Part shown: piece by piece, positions 35,101 to 43,457 of the stretch | Numbering within the stretch: position 1 is the first letter of the stretch | Layout: each line of letters opens with the position of its first letter | From: Paenibacillus glycanilyticus | Lineage (GTDB): Bacteria; Bacillota; Bacilli; Paenibacillales; Paenibacillaceae | Assembly (NCBI RefSeq): GCF_030161375.1 | Contig: NZ_BSSQ01000010.1 | Location: 1 to 64,000, forward strand | Length of the DNA: 64,000 nt | Reading direction: 5' to 3' | Program-made: the position numbers and the translations under genes | Notes under the pieces: generated by a model | Databases searched by the model: none | Seen by the model: only the letters and a program-made list of their open reading frames with translations | Told to the model about the DNA's origin: nothing

Positions 35101-37389
35101 TTATACGTTCACCGTGAACTTCTCACGGGCAATCTTGGTAGCGTCGACCATATTGCGCAGGGACGCGATGGTCTCTTCTTGGCCGCGAGTCTTGAGGCCG
35201 CAGTCCGGGTTAATCCAGAACAGCTTTGGATCAAGCACTTTGAGCGCACGGTCGATCATCACCGTCATTTCTTCCACGTTTGGAACGCGCGGACTATGAA
35301 TATCGTATACGCCAAGGCCAATGCCATGCTTATACGTATTTTCCTCAAAGCTATGAATCAACTCGCCATGGCTTCGCGAAGTTTCGATCGAGATCACGTC
35401 CGCGTCCATCTCCTCGATGGAGTCAATCATGTCGTGGAATTCGCAGTAGCACATATGCGTATGAATTTGCGTGGTATCTTGAACCGTGCAAGTCGTCATG
35501 CGGAACGCTTTGACCGCCCAGTCGAGATAAGGCTTCTGCTCCTCTTCCTTCAAGGGAAGACCTTCCCGTACCGCTGGCTCATCGACCTGAATCATCCCGA
35601 TTCCTGAATTTTCGAGAGCTTCTACTTCTTGACGAAGCGCGTACGCCAATTGATAAGCAATTTGCTCTCGCTTGATATCATCGCGCACGAAGGACCAGTT
35701 CATGATTGTAATTGGACCCGTTAACATGCCTTTAACCGGACGTTTGGTTTTGGATTGGGCATACACCGTTTCTTCAACCGTCATCGCTTCTTTGAACGCG
35801 ACATCGCCATAAATAACCGGCGGCTTCACGCAACGGGAACCATAGGATTGCACCCAGCCGTTCTGCGTGAAGGCAAACCCTTCAAGCTTCTCGCCGAAAA
35901 ATTCGACCATGTCCGTCCGCTCAAACTCGCCATGCACGAGAACGTCGATGCCGATCTCTTCCTGATAGCCGATCCATTGGTCAATTTGATCCTGAATAAA
36001 GCCGGAATACTGCTCATTATTCCATTCGCCTTTACGCCATGATTGGCGTGCCTTCCGTACTTCGGTCGATTGCGGGAAGCTGCCGATTGTTGTTGTTGGG
36101 AATAAAGGCAACTGCCATTTCTCCTGCTGAGCTGCATTCCGCGTTGCAAACGGCGATGTTCTTGCCGGCTCCTGCGATTGAATTCGGGCTACGGCGGATT
36201 GAACGTCCAAGCGGTTGCGAGATTCGGATTGTTCCAAAGCTTCAAGATCCGCTACGTTGGCCTCAAGCGCTTCGGCTACCGCCGCTTCGCCATTGTTTAA
36301 CGCTTCAGTCAGGAGCACAACTTCGTCTAGCTTCTCGTCCGCAAATGCCAGAGCGTTCTTCAGCACAGGCTGCAGCTTCGTCTCCGGTTTCGTTGTTACC
36401 GGTACATGAAGCAGGCTGCAGGACGTTTGAATAAGAAGTTTATCCGCGGATACGAGGTTTTGAAGCTCTTTCACGAGCCCTAGCTTCTTCCCAAGCGGTG
36501 CCTTCCAAATGCCGCGGCCGTCAATAACGCCCGCTCCAAGCACTTTGTCTTGCGGGAAGCCGAATTCGCGAATGGCGGATAAGTTGCCTTCAAGACCGTG
36601 AACAAAATCAAGACCAATGCCTTGTACAGGCAGGTTTACGATATCTTTGAATTGTTCTACCGATTCGAAGTAAGTCTGTAGCAAAATGTTCAGTTGCGGC
36701 ACCGCTTCGGCGATTTTGCCGTACACCGATTTCACCCGCGCCAGATCATCATTGCTAAGCTTGGTTACAAGTACCGGTTCATCGATCTGAACCCATTGTA
36801 CGCCTTCGGCCTCTAGCTCTTGAAGAACTTGCACGTACAATTTCACCAGAATCGAAAGCCAGGTGTCGATTTCCGATCTTCCGTAACCTTTCGACAGCTT
36901 CAGGAAGGAGATGGGACCAAGAATAACCGGCTTGCCCTCGATTCCAAGCTTTTCTTTTGCTTCGCGGTAAGCGGTCAGCGGTTTGTTTTCCGTAAGAACC
37001 GGTTCTGCTCCATAAAGCTCAGGCACGATATAGTGATAGTTCGTATTGAACCATTTCGTCATTTCACTGGCAGCCGCGTCTTTGGTACCGCGCGCAACGC
37101 CGTAGTAGACCGACAACGGAACAGCTCCGCCGTTATAATTGAACCGCTGAGGAATAATGCCGAACATAGCGGCCGTATCAAGCACCTGATCATAATAACT
37201 GAAGTCATTGACCGGAATGAAGTCGATTCCTTTGTCTTTCTGCTTGCGAAGATGGTTCAAGCGGATTTGCTGCAGCTGGTTATGTAGCTCCGATTCCTCC
37301 AGCTTGCCTGCCCAAAAAGCTTCCAGCGCTTTTTTCCATTCACGGTTTTCACCAATACGAGGGTACCCCAATACACTGCTCTTTGCCAT
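35101..37389 (-). CDS. metE: Cobalamin-independent methionine synthase (MetE)
   Basis: This cytoplasmic enzyme transfers a methyl group from 5-methyltetrahydropteroyltri-glutamate to homocysteine. It has two barrel domains: N-terminal (SSVLGYPRIGENREWKKALE, first 30 residues) and catalytic C-terminal starting near residue 430 (LPLFPTTTIGSFPQSTEVRK). Zinc ligands are visible in IHTHMCYCEFHD and FWINPDCGLKTRG. The 762-residue length is standard. The leader shows neither an S-box nor a cobalamin riboswitch; instead, palindromic operators and an adjacent LysR gene suggest repressor/activator control. Confidence 0.97.
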   Translation of the reverse strand: MAKSSVLGYPRIGENREWKKALEAFWAGKLEESELHNQLQQIRLNHLRKQKDKGIDFIPVNDFSYYDQVLDTAAMFGIIPQRFNYNGGAVPLSVYYGVARGTKDAAASEMTKWFNTNYHYIVPELYGAEPVLTENKPLTAYREAKEKLGIEGKPVILGPISFLKLSKGYGRSEIDTWLSILVKLYVQVLQELEAEGVQWVQIDEPVLVTKLSNDDLARVKSVYGKIAEAVPQLNILLQTYFESVEQFKDIVNLPVQGIGLDFVHGLEGNLSAIREFGFPQDKVLGAGVIDGRGIWKAPLGKKLGLVKELQNLVSADKLLIQTSCSLLHVPVTTKPETKLQPVLKNALAFADEKLDEVVLLTEALNNGEAAVAEALEANVADLEALEQSESRNRLDVQSAVARIQSQEPARTSPFATRNAAQQEKWQLPLFPTTTIGSFPQSTEVRKARQSWRKGEWNNEQYSGFIQDQIDQWIGYQEEIGIDVLVHGEFERTDMVEFFGEKLEGFAFTQNGWVQSYGSRCVKPPVIYGDVAFKEAMTVEETVYAQSKTKRPVKGMLTGPITIMNWSFVRDDIKREQIAYQLAYALRQEVEALENSGIGMIQVDEPAVREGLPLKEEEQKPYLDWAVKAFRMTTCTVQDTTQIHTHMCYCEFHDMIDSIEEMDADVISIETSRSHGELIHSFEENTYKHGIGLGVYDIHSPRVPNVEEMTVMIDRALKVLDPKLFWINPDCGLKTRGQEETIASLRNMVDATKIAREKFTVNV

Positions 37390-37440
37390 CTTGCAACAAC
37401 TCCTTAAGCTTTTGTTACAAGAAAGATACCATGCTTTTTC

Positions 37441-37491
37441 AGTTATAGTGTAACTGTAAAATACTATATCTAGTTATAGCCAAAAGCTATA
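37441..37491. promoter_or_regulatory. Dyad operators upstream of metE
   Basis: Three inverted repeats are packed in 50 bp between the LysR gene and metE: AGTTA-N5-TAACT (37441-37455), the near-perfect 16-bp palindrome CTATATCTAGTTATAG (37464-37479) and TATAGC-N5-GCTATA (37475-37491). LysR-type proteins bind T-N11-A dyads of this kind, so this is probably the regulator's site at the metE promoter. Confidence 0.6.
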
Positions 37492-38400
37492 TCATGGAGA
37501 TGGCGCTATCGCCCGGTGCAAAGCTTCGATATAGGTGGTGCCAAGCTTAGATAACGCCGTGCTCTTGTGGGCAATCCAGCCTACATTAATCGTTTCGTCA
37601 ATGTCGAGCGGCACGGGAATAATCTCGTTTCCGTTAAGATCCGCGCTAAGCACGCCGGTCGAAATCGTGTAACCGTTCAGTCCAATCAAGAGGTTGAACA
37701 ATGTAGCCCTGTCGTTTACCCGGATGCTTTTTTTATGCGATAACGTGCTTAGAATCTCCTCGGCGAAATGGAACGAATTGTACTCCCCTTGGTCAAAGGA
37801 CAGGTATGGGTATTCGTCCAGCTGGTCGATCGTCACCTTCGGCTGCTTCGCTAGCGGATTGTTGATGCTGATGAATATATGCGGCTCAGCCGTAAACAAA
37901 CTCGTGAATTGGAGGTTAGATTCCTTCAGCAGTTTATTGATCACTTTCCCGTTGAACTCGTTCAAATACAGGATGCCGATCTCGCTGCGCAAGCTCTTCA
38001 CGTCTTCAATAATCTCGTACGTCTTCGTCTCGCGAAGCGCGAGCTCATACTCTTCCTGTCCATACTCTTGTACGAGACTAACAAACGCATTCACGGCAAA
38101 GGCATAATGCTGCGTCGATACAGAAAAATACTGCGGAGACGGCTTTTTGTTCAGATACCGGCTTTCCAATAGCTCCGCTTGCTCCACGACCTGCCTAGCA
38201 TAGCTAAGAAACTCCACGCCTTCCTTCGAGAGCGAAATTCCTTTATTCGAACGTTCGAATATCGCAAGCTGCAGCTCTTCTTCCAAATCCTTAATCGCAT
38301 TGGATAATGTCGGCTGCGAGATAAACAGACGTTTGGCCGCTTCGTTAATAGATCCGCGGTTCGCGACTTCAATGATGTATTTCAGTTGTTGCAACGTCAC
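37492..38400 (-). CDS. LysR family transcriptional regulator, probable metE regulator
   Basis: A 302-residue LysR-type protein: helix-turn-helix at residues 1-60 (SINEAAKRLFISQPTLSNAI) and a C-terminal effector-binding domain (FHFAEEILSTLSHKK). It resembles CysB/MetR-like sulfur-metabolism regulators of Firmicutes, though the match is by overall pattern only. It sits directly upstream of metE on the same strand, about 100 bp away, and dyads in that gap fit LysR binding. It may sense a methionine-pathway metabolite such as homocysteine. Confidence 0.9.
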   Translation of the reverse strand: MTLQQLKYIIEVANRGSINEAAKRLFISQPTLSNAIKDLEEELQLAIFERSNKGISLSKEGVEFLSYARQVVEQAELLESRYLNKKPSPQYFSVSTQHYAFAVNAFVSLVQEYGQEEYELALRETKTYEIIEDVKSLRSEIGILYLNEFNGKVINKLLKESNLQFTSLFTAEPHIFISINNPLAKQPKVTIDQLDEYPYLSFDQGEYNSFHFAEEILSTLSHKKSIRVNDRATLFNLLIGLNGYTISTGVLSADLNGNEIIPVPLDIDETINVGWIAHKSTALSKLGTTYIEALHRAIAPSP

Positions 38401-38425
38401 TATTTGTTCCTCCTACCACACTTTT

Positions 38426-38986
38426 CTAAGCATCTGATTCTCCGGGCTGCCAGCCCGTCTCTTGAGACCACAAGTGCGCCCGATGGATAAGATCCCAGAC
38501 GATTGGTCCTTTTCCTTCCACATACTTTTCGCGTTCATTCTTATACAACTCGTATAAACGATGTTTCTCTTGGCCATAACGCAGGCAGTCTTCCGGGTGA
38601 TGCCGCAAATAATCTCTGAACAGCAAATTTACTTGTTCGGAAAAACTCCCTGTTTGCCTGACATGAATATGAGTTCGGCGTGAACCGGGAACTTCCCTGA
38701 AGTATCTTTTGGTTAGATCCGGATTATCGCCCCGAAATATAAATCCATGCTGCTCAATCGCTGATATGTATGTATTTAGTTCATTTATTCGGGTTACGGA
38801 TATCTGTATATCTATAATCGGTTTAGCGTCTAGATTGCTTACGGAAGTCGATCCGATATGATCAATCCGTACGGCATGATTTCCTAGTGTTGCCCTCAGT
38901 ATCAAAGCGGTCTCCAAAAACAATTTTTTCCACGCCGGATTATGCTCCGCAATTTTCCATTGGTCTTCCACGCTCTTCTCCCCCAC
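38426..38986 (-). CDS. GrpB family protein
   Basis: A 186-residue GrpB/nucleotidyltransferase-fold protein. The signature HIGSTSVSNLDAKPIIDIQI is near residue 45, and the FRDYLRHHPEDCLRYGQEK region is typical of the family. Members are often annotated as UPF0157 and related to dephospho-CoA kinase fusions; the reaction is not established. It lies eight bases after the AAA ATPase gene, so the two are likely co-transcribed. Confidence 0.9.
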   Translation of the reverse strand: MGEKSVEDQWKIAEHNPAWKKLFLETALILRATLGNHAVRIDHIGSTSVSNLDAKPIIDIQISVTRINELNTYISAIEQHGFIFRGDNPDLTKRYFREVPGSRRTHIHVRQTGSFSEQVNLLFRDYLRHHPEDCLRYGQEKHRLYELYKNEREKYVEGKGPIVWDLIHRAHLWSQETGWQPGESDA

Positions 38987-38994
38987 TTTAGAGC

Positions 38995-39708
38995 CTAGTC
39001 CTCAAACAACTCTTTCAGCACGGTTTTCCGATTCTCCAGAAACCGCCGCGTGACAATGTAATGCAGCGTGTCTTCATAGCGGATTTCTTCAACGGGCTGC
39101 TCATCAAAGTTCAAGATTTGAGCATCCGGGTACCCTAACAGAATTGGCGAATGCGTCGCAATAATGAACTGGGCCTCAGCGGACAAATCCTTGATCACCC
39201 GCATGAGCGCAAGCTGCCGGGCTGGCGATAACGCCGCTTCGGGCTCGTCCAGCAGGTAGATCGCTTTTTTGCCGAAACGGTGTTTGAACAACGACAGAAA
39301 TGCTTCCCCATGCGATTGATGATGCAGCGATCGTCCTCCATAATTACTCAAGACATCCGGCTCCAGCGTATCGATATGGGATGCAAAATGATAAAACGTT
39401 TCCGCCCGCAGGAAAAATCCGTTCGTCACCTTCGGCATCCAGGACAGCCGAATCGCATTGCCCAGTATAGCCGATGATGCATCTACCTCATAAGCGTTGT
39501 TCCTGCCGCCCCCGGCGGTATGAAAGCCGCATTGATAAGCAATCGCTTCTAGCAGCGTCGACTTGCCGGAACCGTTCTCCCCTACCAGAAACGTAACGTT
39601 TGAACGAAAGTGAAGTCTGTCTATAGCCTTGATAGCAGGGATGGAAAAAGGATATTCCCGCTCCTCCATCCCCTCTTCGCGCCTGATCTCTACACTTCTT
39701 AGAAACAT
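38995..39708 (-). CDS. AAA/ABC-type ATPase
   Basis: A 237-residue stand-alone ATPase: Walker A (TFLVGENGSGKSTLLEAIAY, about residue 43), Walker B with switch (KKAIYLLDEPEAALSP) and the H-motif (IIATHSPILLGYPDA). There is no membrane partner, which fits the AAA_21/YhaN-type predicted ATPases. The ATG at 39720 directly abuts GAGGAG, so the ATG at 39708, twelve bases later (MFLRSVEIRR), is the more likely start. It is co-transcribed with a GrpB-family gene. Function unknown. Confidence 0.85.
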   Translation of the reverse strand: MFLRSVEIRREEGMEEREYPFSIPAIKAIDRLHFRSNVTFLVGENGSGKSTLLEAIAYQCGFHTAGGGRNNAYEVDASSAILGNAIRLSWMPKVTNGFFLRAETFYHFASHIDTLEPDVLSNYGGRSLHHQSHGEAFLSLFKHRFGKKAIYLLDEPEAALSPARQLALMRVIKDLSAEAQFIIATHSPILLGYPDAQILNFDEQPVEEIRYEDTLHYIVTRRFLENRKTVLKELFED

Positions 39709-39785
39709 AATAGAGGCCATCTCCTCATTGCCTAGATAGTTCCATTATCTCTTTCCTCAGCGGGATCGGCAACTCTCCCCACATG

Positions 39786-39813
39786 AAAAAAGCCGCGATT
39801 GCTAATCGCGGCT
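39786..39813 (-). terminator. Terminator embedded in the end of the DinB gene
   Basis: On the minus strand AGCCGCGATT, a three-base loop and AATCGCGGCT are followed by six T residues. The stop codon TAG (39802-39804) of the DinB gene lies in the loop, so the stem also encodes its last residues. Confidence 0.9.
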
Positions 39814-40281
39814 TCTTGCATAAATGATATAGTCGATGGATACTCCGGTATAACCAAGCTGTCTGATCATCGAGGCGATGTTGCCGCGATGATAAGTGCC
39901 GTGGTTCATTACATGCAGCACAATATCATCCATCCGATTCGTGAAAGGTTCCCCTTTCGTCGTCCGATAAGAGATCAATCTTGACTCATCGTCTTGTTGC
40001 TCTAGCCAATGGATAAATTGCTTGTGTAATCTGGCTAAATCCGTTGCTGCATCCTGCACCGTTCGAAATGGTTTAATCGCAAGTGGAGGCACTTCCGTAT
40101 TCATCATGCGAGCCGACCATACTTCTTCGGCACCGGCAAGATGGCCGAATACTTCTGCAATGGACGCGAACACATTTTGCACCGGAGCGGTAAACACTTC
40201 ATCCGGCAGTGTCTCAAGATGCCGCAGCAACGCCTCATTTGCCCATTCGTGATAACGATATTGGTTGATCAATTCCTTCAT
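39802..40281 (-). CDS. DinB family protein
   Basis: A 159-residue four-helix-bundle protein of the DinB superfamily (metal-dependent hydrolase or thiol transferase-like). It starts MKELINQYRYHEWANEALLR; possible metal ligands are the H of YHEWAN and the two in VMNHGTYHRGNI, a characteristic pair. A GGAGG site precedes the ATG, and the stop codon lies inside its terminator hairpin. It is 31 bases from modA upstream, but the molybdate context gives no clue to function. Confidence 0.88.
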   Translation of the reverse strand: MKELINQYRYHEWANEALLRHLETLPDEVFTAPVQNVFASIAEVFGHLAGAEEVWSARMMNTEVPPLAIKPFRTVQDAATDLARLHKQFIHWLEQQDDESRLISYRTTKGEPFTNRMDDIVLHVMNHGTYHRGNIASMIRQLGYTGVSIDYIIYARSRD

Positions 40282-40312
40282 GGATCTCCCTCCTCATTAC
40301 CCCTATTCTATA

Positions 40313-41134
40313 CTACTTGGCAGGTACTGAGAAACCGTATTTCACAAACACGTCAAGCGCTTCTTGCGACTGCAAATAAGAATAAAAATCTTCCGCTTCC
40401 TTGCTATGCTTAGTGGCCTTAACCACGCCAATAGGATAAGTAATCGGAGTGTATGTAGCCGAATCTACGGTGAACGCAATTTTCACTTTATCGGAAGTTA
40501 ACGCGTCTGTCTTATAGACGAAGCCGGCATCGGCATTTCCCGTCTCAACGTATTGCAGAACCTGTCTTACATCCTTGGCTTGAACCGCTTTCGTCTGCAA
40601 GGAATCCCACAGTTTCGCGTTTGTTAACGATTCTTTGGCGTAATTGCCGGCTGGCACGCTCTCCGGGATGCCAACAGCCACATGCTTCACGTCTTCCTTC
40701 GTTAAGTCCGCTTCGCTAGCGACCGCAAGCTTGCTGTCAGCAGGCACAACAACGACCAGCTCGTTGCCGAGCAGATTGGTTTGCTTGTCCGTCTCAATCA
40801 ATTGCTTGTCTACCAAAGCTTTCAAGTTCTTTGCAGCAGCCGAGAGGAACAGATCGGCAGGAGCACCTTGCTCAATCTGCTGCTGGAGGGCGCCCGAAGC
40901 GCCGAAGTTGAATTGCAGCTTAACTTCCGGATTCTTCTCTTCGTATGCCTTCTGAATTTCGGTTAACGCATCCGTTAAGCTTGCAGCCGCCGAGATCGTC
41001 AGATCTACTTTGGTTTTAGTGTCTACCGCAGCAGCGTTATTCGCGTTATTCGCGTTATTTCCGCAAGCGGCAGTAAATAAAATCATGAGCGCAAAACTTA
41101 ATAGAACCATACTGTTTTTAACTTTGTTTCTCAT
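40313..41134 (-). CDS. modA: Molybdate ABC transporter substrate-binding lipoprotein (ModA)
   Basis: A 273-residue periplasmic-type binding protein: lipoprotein signal (MVLLSFALMILFTAACGNN, lipobox FTAAC), an Asn/Ala linker encoded by short repeats (NNANNANNAAA), then the ModA body (ISAAASLTDALTEIQKAYEE, FNFGASGALQQQIEQGAPAD, LFLSAAA). It would capture molybdate or tungstate at the cell surface. No modB or modC follows in this window (the next gene is DinB), so its permease must be encoded elsewhere. It is divergent from an HTH/substrate-binding regulator. Confidence 0.94.
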   Translation of the reverse strand: MRNKVKNSMVLLSFALMILFTAACGNNANNANNAAAVDTKTKVDLTISAAASLTDALTEIQKAYEEKNPEVKLQFNFGASGALQQQIEQGAPADLFLSAAAKNLKALVDKQLIETDKQTNLLGNELVVVVPADSKLAVASEADLTKEDVKHVAVGIPESVPAGNYAKESLTNAKLWDSLQTKAVQAKDVRQVLQYVETGNADAGFVYKTDALTSDKVKIAFTVDSATYTPITYPIGVVKATKHSKEAEDFYSYLQSQEALDVFVKYGFSVPAK

Positions 41135-41150
41135 CCTAAACCCTCCAAGT

Positions 41151-41180
41151 ATATCTAATTATATCTACTTATAACTAGTT
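41151..41180. promoter_or_regulatory. Three 10-bp phased repeats over the modA promoter
   Basis: Three direct repeats with a 10-bp period, ATATCTAATT, ATATCTACTT and ATAACTAGTT, lie just before modA. A minus-strand TATAAT (41158-41163) falls inside them, so a protein bound here on one DNA face would cover the -10. They resemble the palindrome upstream of metE (CTATATCTAGTTATAG). Confidence 0.5.
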
Positions 41181-41249
41181 TATATCATATATCATTTTAC
41201 AATCCAATAGAAAACTGACTTTTTGTGATCCGCGCACAATCGTATTGTT

Positions 41250-41267
41250 CCATATGTTACAATATGG
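41250..41267. promoter_or_regulatory. Inverted repeat upstream of the HTH/substrate-binding regulator
   Basis: CCATAT and ATATGG are separated by six bases, 31 bases before the regulator ATG. It may be an autoregulatory operator; the call rests on symmetry alone. Confidence 0.35.
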
Positions 41268-41298
41268 CCAAACCGTTGAAACGAAGGTGTGACCTTGC

Positions 41299-42264
41299 AT
41301 GTCTGACGAAATTTCCTATACAACCGAAGAAATTGCGACCATCCTTAAAGTATCCAAGCTCACCGTCTATGACCTTATAAAAAAAGGCGAACTTCCTTCT
41401 TATCGCGTCGGCAAACAGATGAGAGTAGATGCTTCTGATCTCGAAGCTTATAAGCTGAAGTCCAAACAATCGGTCAAACACGCTGAACCTGCTTTTAATC
41501 AGACTTTTCCTGCCGGTTTCAACGCTACCGCTTCTTCCTCCTTCGGAATTAGCGGCAGCCGTCCGATCGTCATCACCGGTCAAGATGTCAGCCTGGATTT
41601 GCTTGCCAAACATATGGAGAAACAGATCCCCGGGATCCGGCCATTACGTTCCTATGTAGGCAGTCTGGACAGCTTGATCTCCATGTATAAAGGGGAATCC
41701 GATATTGTCAGCACTCATTTGTTAGACGGCGATACGGGAGAATACAACCTTCCCTATATCCGCAAGTTACTCGTCGGTTCACCTTATATCGTGGTCAACT
41801 TGCTTAAACGCCAAGCCGGCTTGTACGTTGAGCGCGGAAATCCGCATCAATTGAAGAGCTGGGCGGATCTCGGTCGTCCCGGCCTGCGGCTTGTGAATCG
41901 CGAAAAGGGTTCTGGCGCGCGTATCCTGCTCGATGAGCAGCTTCGTCTGCATGGGATTCAGCCTGCTGCCATTCAAGGTTATGACCAGGAGGAAAACAAC
42001 CATATCGGAGTAGCCGGCAAAGTAGCTGCCGGGGCTGCGGATGTTGGAGTTGGGATTGAGAAAGCGGCCGCGATTGTCGGGCAAGTAGATTTTATACCGC
42101 TCATTCAAGAGCAATATGATCTTGTTCTGCTGAAGAAGCCGGAAAATAAAGAATGGATTTCAGCCGTATTGACCATTCTTAACTCGGCTTCCTTCCGCAA
42201 TGAGCTAAGTTCCGTTTCTGGCTATGATCTCTCATTAACGGGACAAATCCTATATGAAACATAA
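41299..42264 (+). CDS. Transcriptional regulator with excisionase-type HTH and substrate-binding domain
   Basis: A 321-residue fusion. Residues 1-52 are an excisionase/MerR-like helix-turn-helix (ISYTTEEIATILKVSKLTVY, then DLIKKGELPSYRVGKQMRVD). After a linker, residues 90-320 form a periplasmic-binding-protein-like domain (GSLDSLISMYKGESDIVSTH, then GSGARILLDEQLR) of the PBP-like type found with molybdate genes. No signal peptide, so it acts in the cytoplasm. It is divergent from modA and likely senses molybdate or a related ligand to control it. Confidence 0.88.
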   Translation: MSDEISYTTEEIATILKVSKLTVYDLIKKGELPSYRVGKQMRVDASDLEAYKLKSKQSVKHAEPAFNQTFPAGFNATASSSFGISGSRPIVITGQDVSLDLLAKHMEKQIPGIRPLRSYVGSLDSLISMYKGESDIVSTHLLDGDTGEYNLPYIRKLLVGSPYIVVNLLKRQAGLYVERGNPHQLKSWADLGRPGLRLVNREKGSGARILLDEQLRLHGIQPAAIQGYDQEENNHIGVAGKVAAGAADVGVGIEKAAAIVGQVDFIPLIQEQYDLVLLKKPENKEWISAVLTILNSASFRNELSSVSGYDLSLTGQILYET

Positions 42265-42310
42265 CAAGAACCGGCCCTGAAGCAGATCTGCTCCAGGGCC
42301 GGTTCTTGTT
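42263..42310. terminator. Bidirectional terminator between convergent genes
   Basis: A nearly perfect palindrome (arms of about 24 bases, core AACAAGAACCGGCCCTG) overlaps the stop codons of both convergent genes. It should end transcripts from both directions. Confidence 0.93.
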
Positions 42311-42851
42311 AATTATAATCTTCGCTAGTCATCGCAAACAGAAGATGGTCCTCCCACGTACCGTTTATCTTCAAATAGCGCTCGGCCAGACCTTCCGGCC
42401 TGAAGCCCGCCTTCTCGAGTACCCGGACCGACCGTTTATTCCTCGGCATAACCCCCGCTTGAACGCGGTGCAGACCTAGCTGAACAAACGCCTTCCGCGC
42501 GATCTCCGACACAGCGGCAGTCGCATAACCTCGCCCGTTATGGGCTTGATCGATGGAATAACCAAGATAGCCGTTTTGAAATACGCCTCGGGATATGCTG
42601 GTTAATGCAATTCGTCCAACAAGCTCGTCCGTCCCGGCAATGAATATGCCATATGCGTATGCCTGGTCGAGCTGCGCAGTATGAATGACGGCTGCTATGT
42701 CCTTCTCCTGCTCTTCCAACGTAAAATGCCGCTCTTCCCTTAGCGGCTCATAGGGCTGATAAAACGAACGATTGCGTATCCGCAGCTCCAGCAATGCCGG
42801 CGCATCTGTTAATTCCAACTGTCGTAAATAGATAGGAGAATCACTCATCAT
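42309..42851 (-). CDS. GNAT family N-acetyltransferase (RimJ/RimL-like)
   Basis: A 180-residue acetyltransferase of the ribosomal-protein/small-molecule GNAT type. The core has YLGYSIDQAHNGRGYATAAV (residues about 95-114), whose Q/H..GRGYA loop binds acetyl-CoA, then LGLHRVQAGVMPRNKRSVRV and LEKAGFRPEGL. The acceptor is unknown. Its start directly follows the flavin reductase stop, so the two are probably translated together. Confidence 0.93.
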   Translation of the reverse strand: MMSDSPIYLRQLELTDAPALLELRIRNRSFYQPYEPLREERHFTLEEQEKDIAAVIHTAQLDQAYAYGIFIAGTDELVGRIALTSISRGVFQNGYLGYSIDQAHNGRGYATAAVSEIARKAFVQLGLHRVQAGVMPRNKRSVRVLEKAGFRPEGLAERYLKINGTWEDHLLFAMTSEDYN

Positions 42852-43400
42852 TTATTCCTTGGAACGCTCGACCTTATCTACGAATTTACCCATTAATTGT
42901 TCAAGCACCTGCAAGGTCGCGAAGTCGGTTATCCGGCCATCATCGTCGAATTTCATCGTTGCATGGGAGAGCTTCAATTCTGGCCTATTAACGGGATCCA
43001 TGTCCAATGCGAATATCAGCTGGCGCAGGTTCATCTGCGCCCGAACCGTTCCGCCGGGACCTGGCGTTGCCCCCATAACCGCAACGGGTTTTGTCGCAAG
43101 CGGCGCGCCGATGTTTTTCCGCGAAACCCAATCCAAAGCGTTCTTGAGCACGCCGGTAATCATGCCGTTATATTCAGGAGTACTGATCAGAAATCCGTCC
43201 GCGCTTTTGCAAAGCTCGGCGAACTGCTTCACTTCCTCCGGCAAATTCTCCTCTAGATCCTGGTTATACAGAGGCAAATCGCTCAGGTCCGCGTAGGTGT
43301 ATGTATAACTTTCGGGTAGGAACAAAGCGGCGTTTTTCAACAGGGATTTGTTCAAGGAAGCTTTGCGCAAGCTTCCCGTAAGGCCAACGATATGTGCCAT
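42852..43400 (-). CDS. NADPH-dependent FMN reductase
   Basis: A 182-residue flavodoxin-like reductase. The FMN loop is GLTGSLRKASLNKSLL (residues 6-21), and ISTPEYNGMITGVLKNALDW gives the second conserved block. Such enzymes reduce quinones, azo dyes, chromate or free flavin with NADPH. It is upstream of, and adjacent to, an acetyltransferase. Full length. Confidence 0.94.
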   Translation of the reverse strand: MAHIVGLTGSLRKASLNKSLLKNAALFLPESYTYTYADLSDLPLYNQDLEENLPEEVKQFAELCKSADGFLISTPEYNGMITGVLKNALDWVSRKNIGAPLATKPVAVMGATPGPGGTVRAQMNLRQLIFALDMDPVNRPELKLSHATMKFDDDGRITDFATLQVLEQLMGKFVDKVERSKE

Positions 43401-43457
43401 AATTCAAAAACACTCCTTCGGTTATATTCTGTGCAAATACGAGCACACATAATAAGC

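Noticed and set aside
37390..37491. SAM (S-box), T-box or cobalamin riboswitch before metE.
   Set aside because: None of the conserved blocks is present, and the gap is too short; only protein-type dyads are seen.
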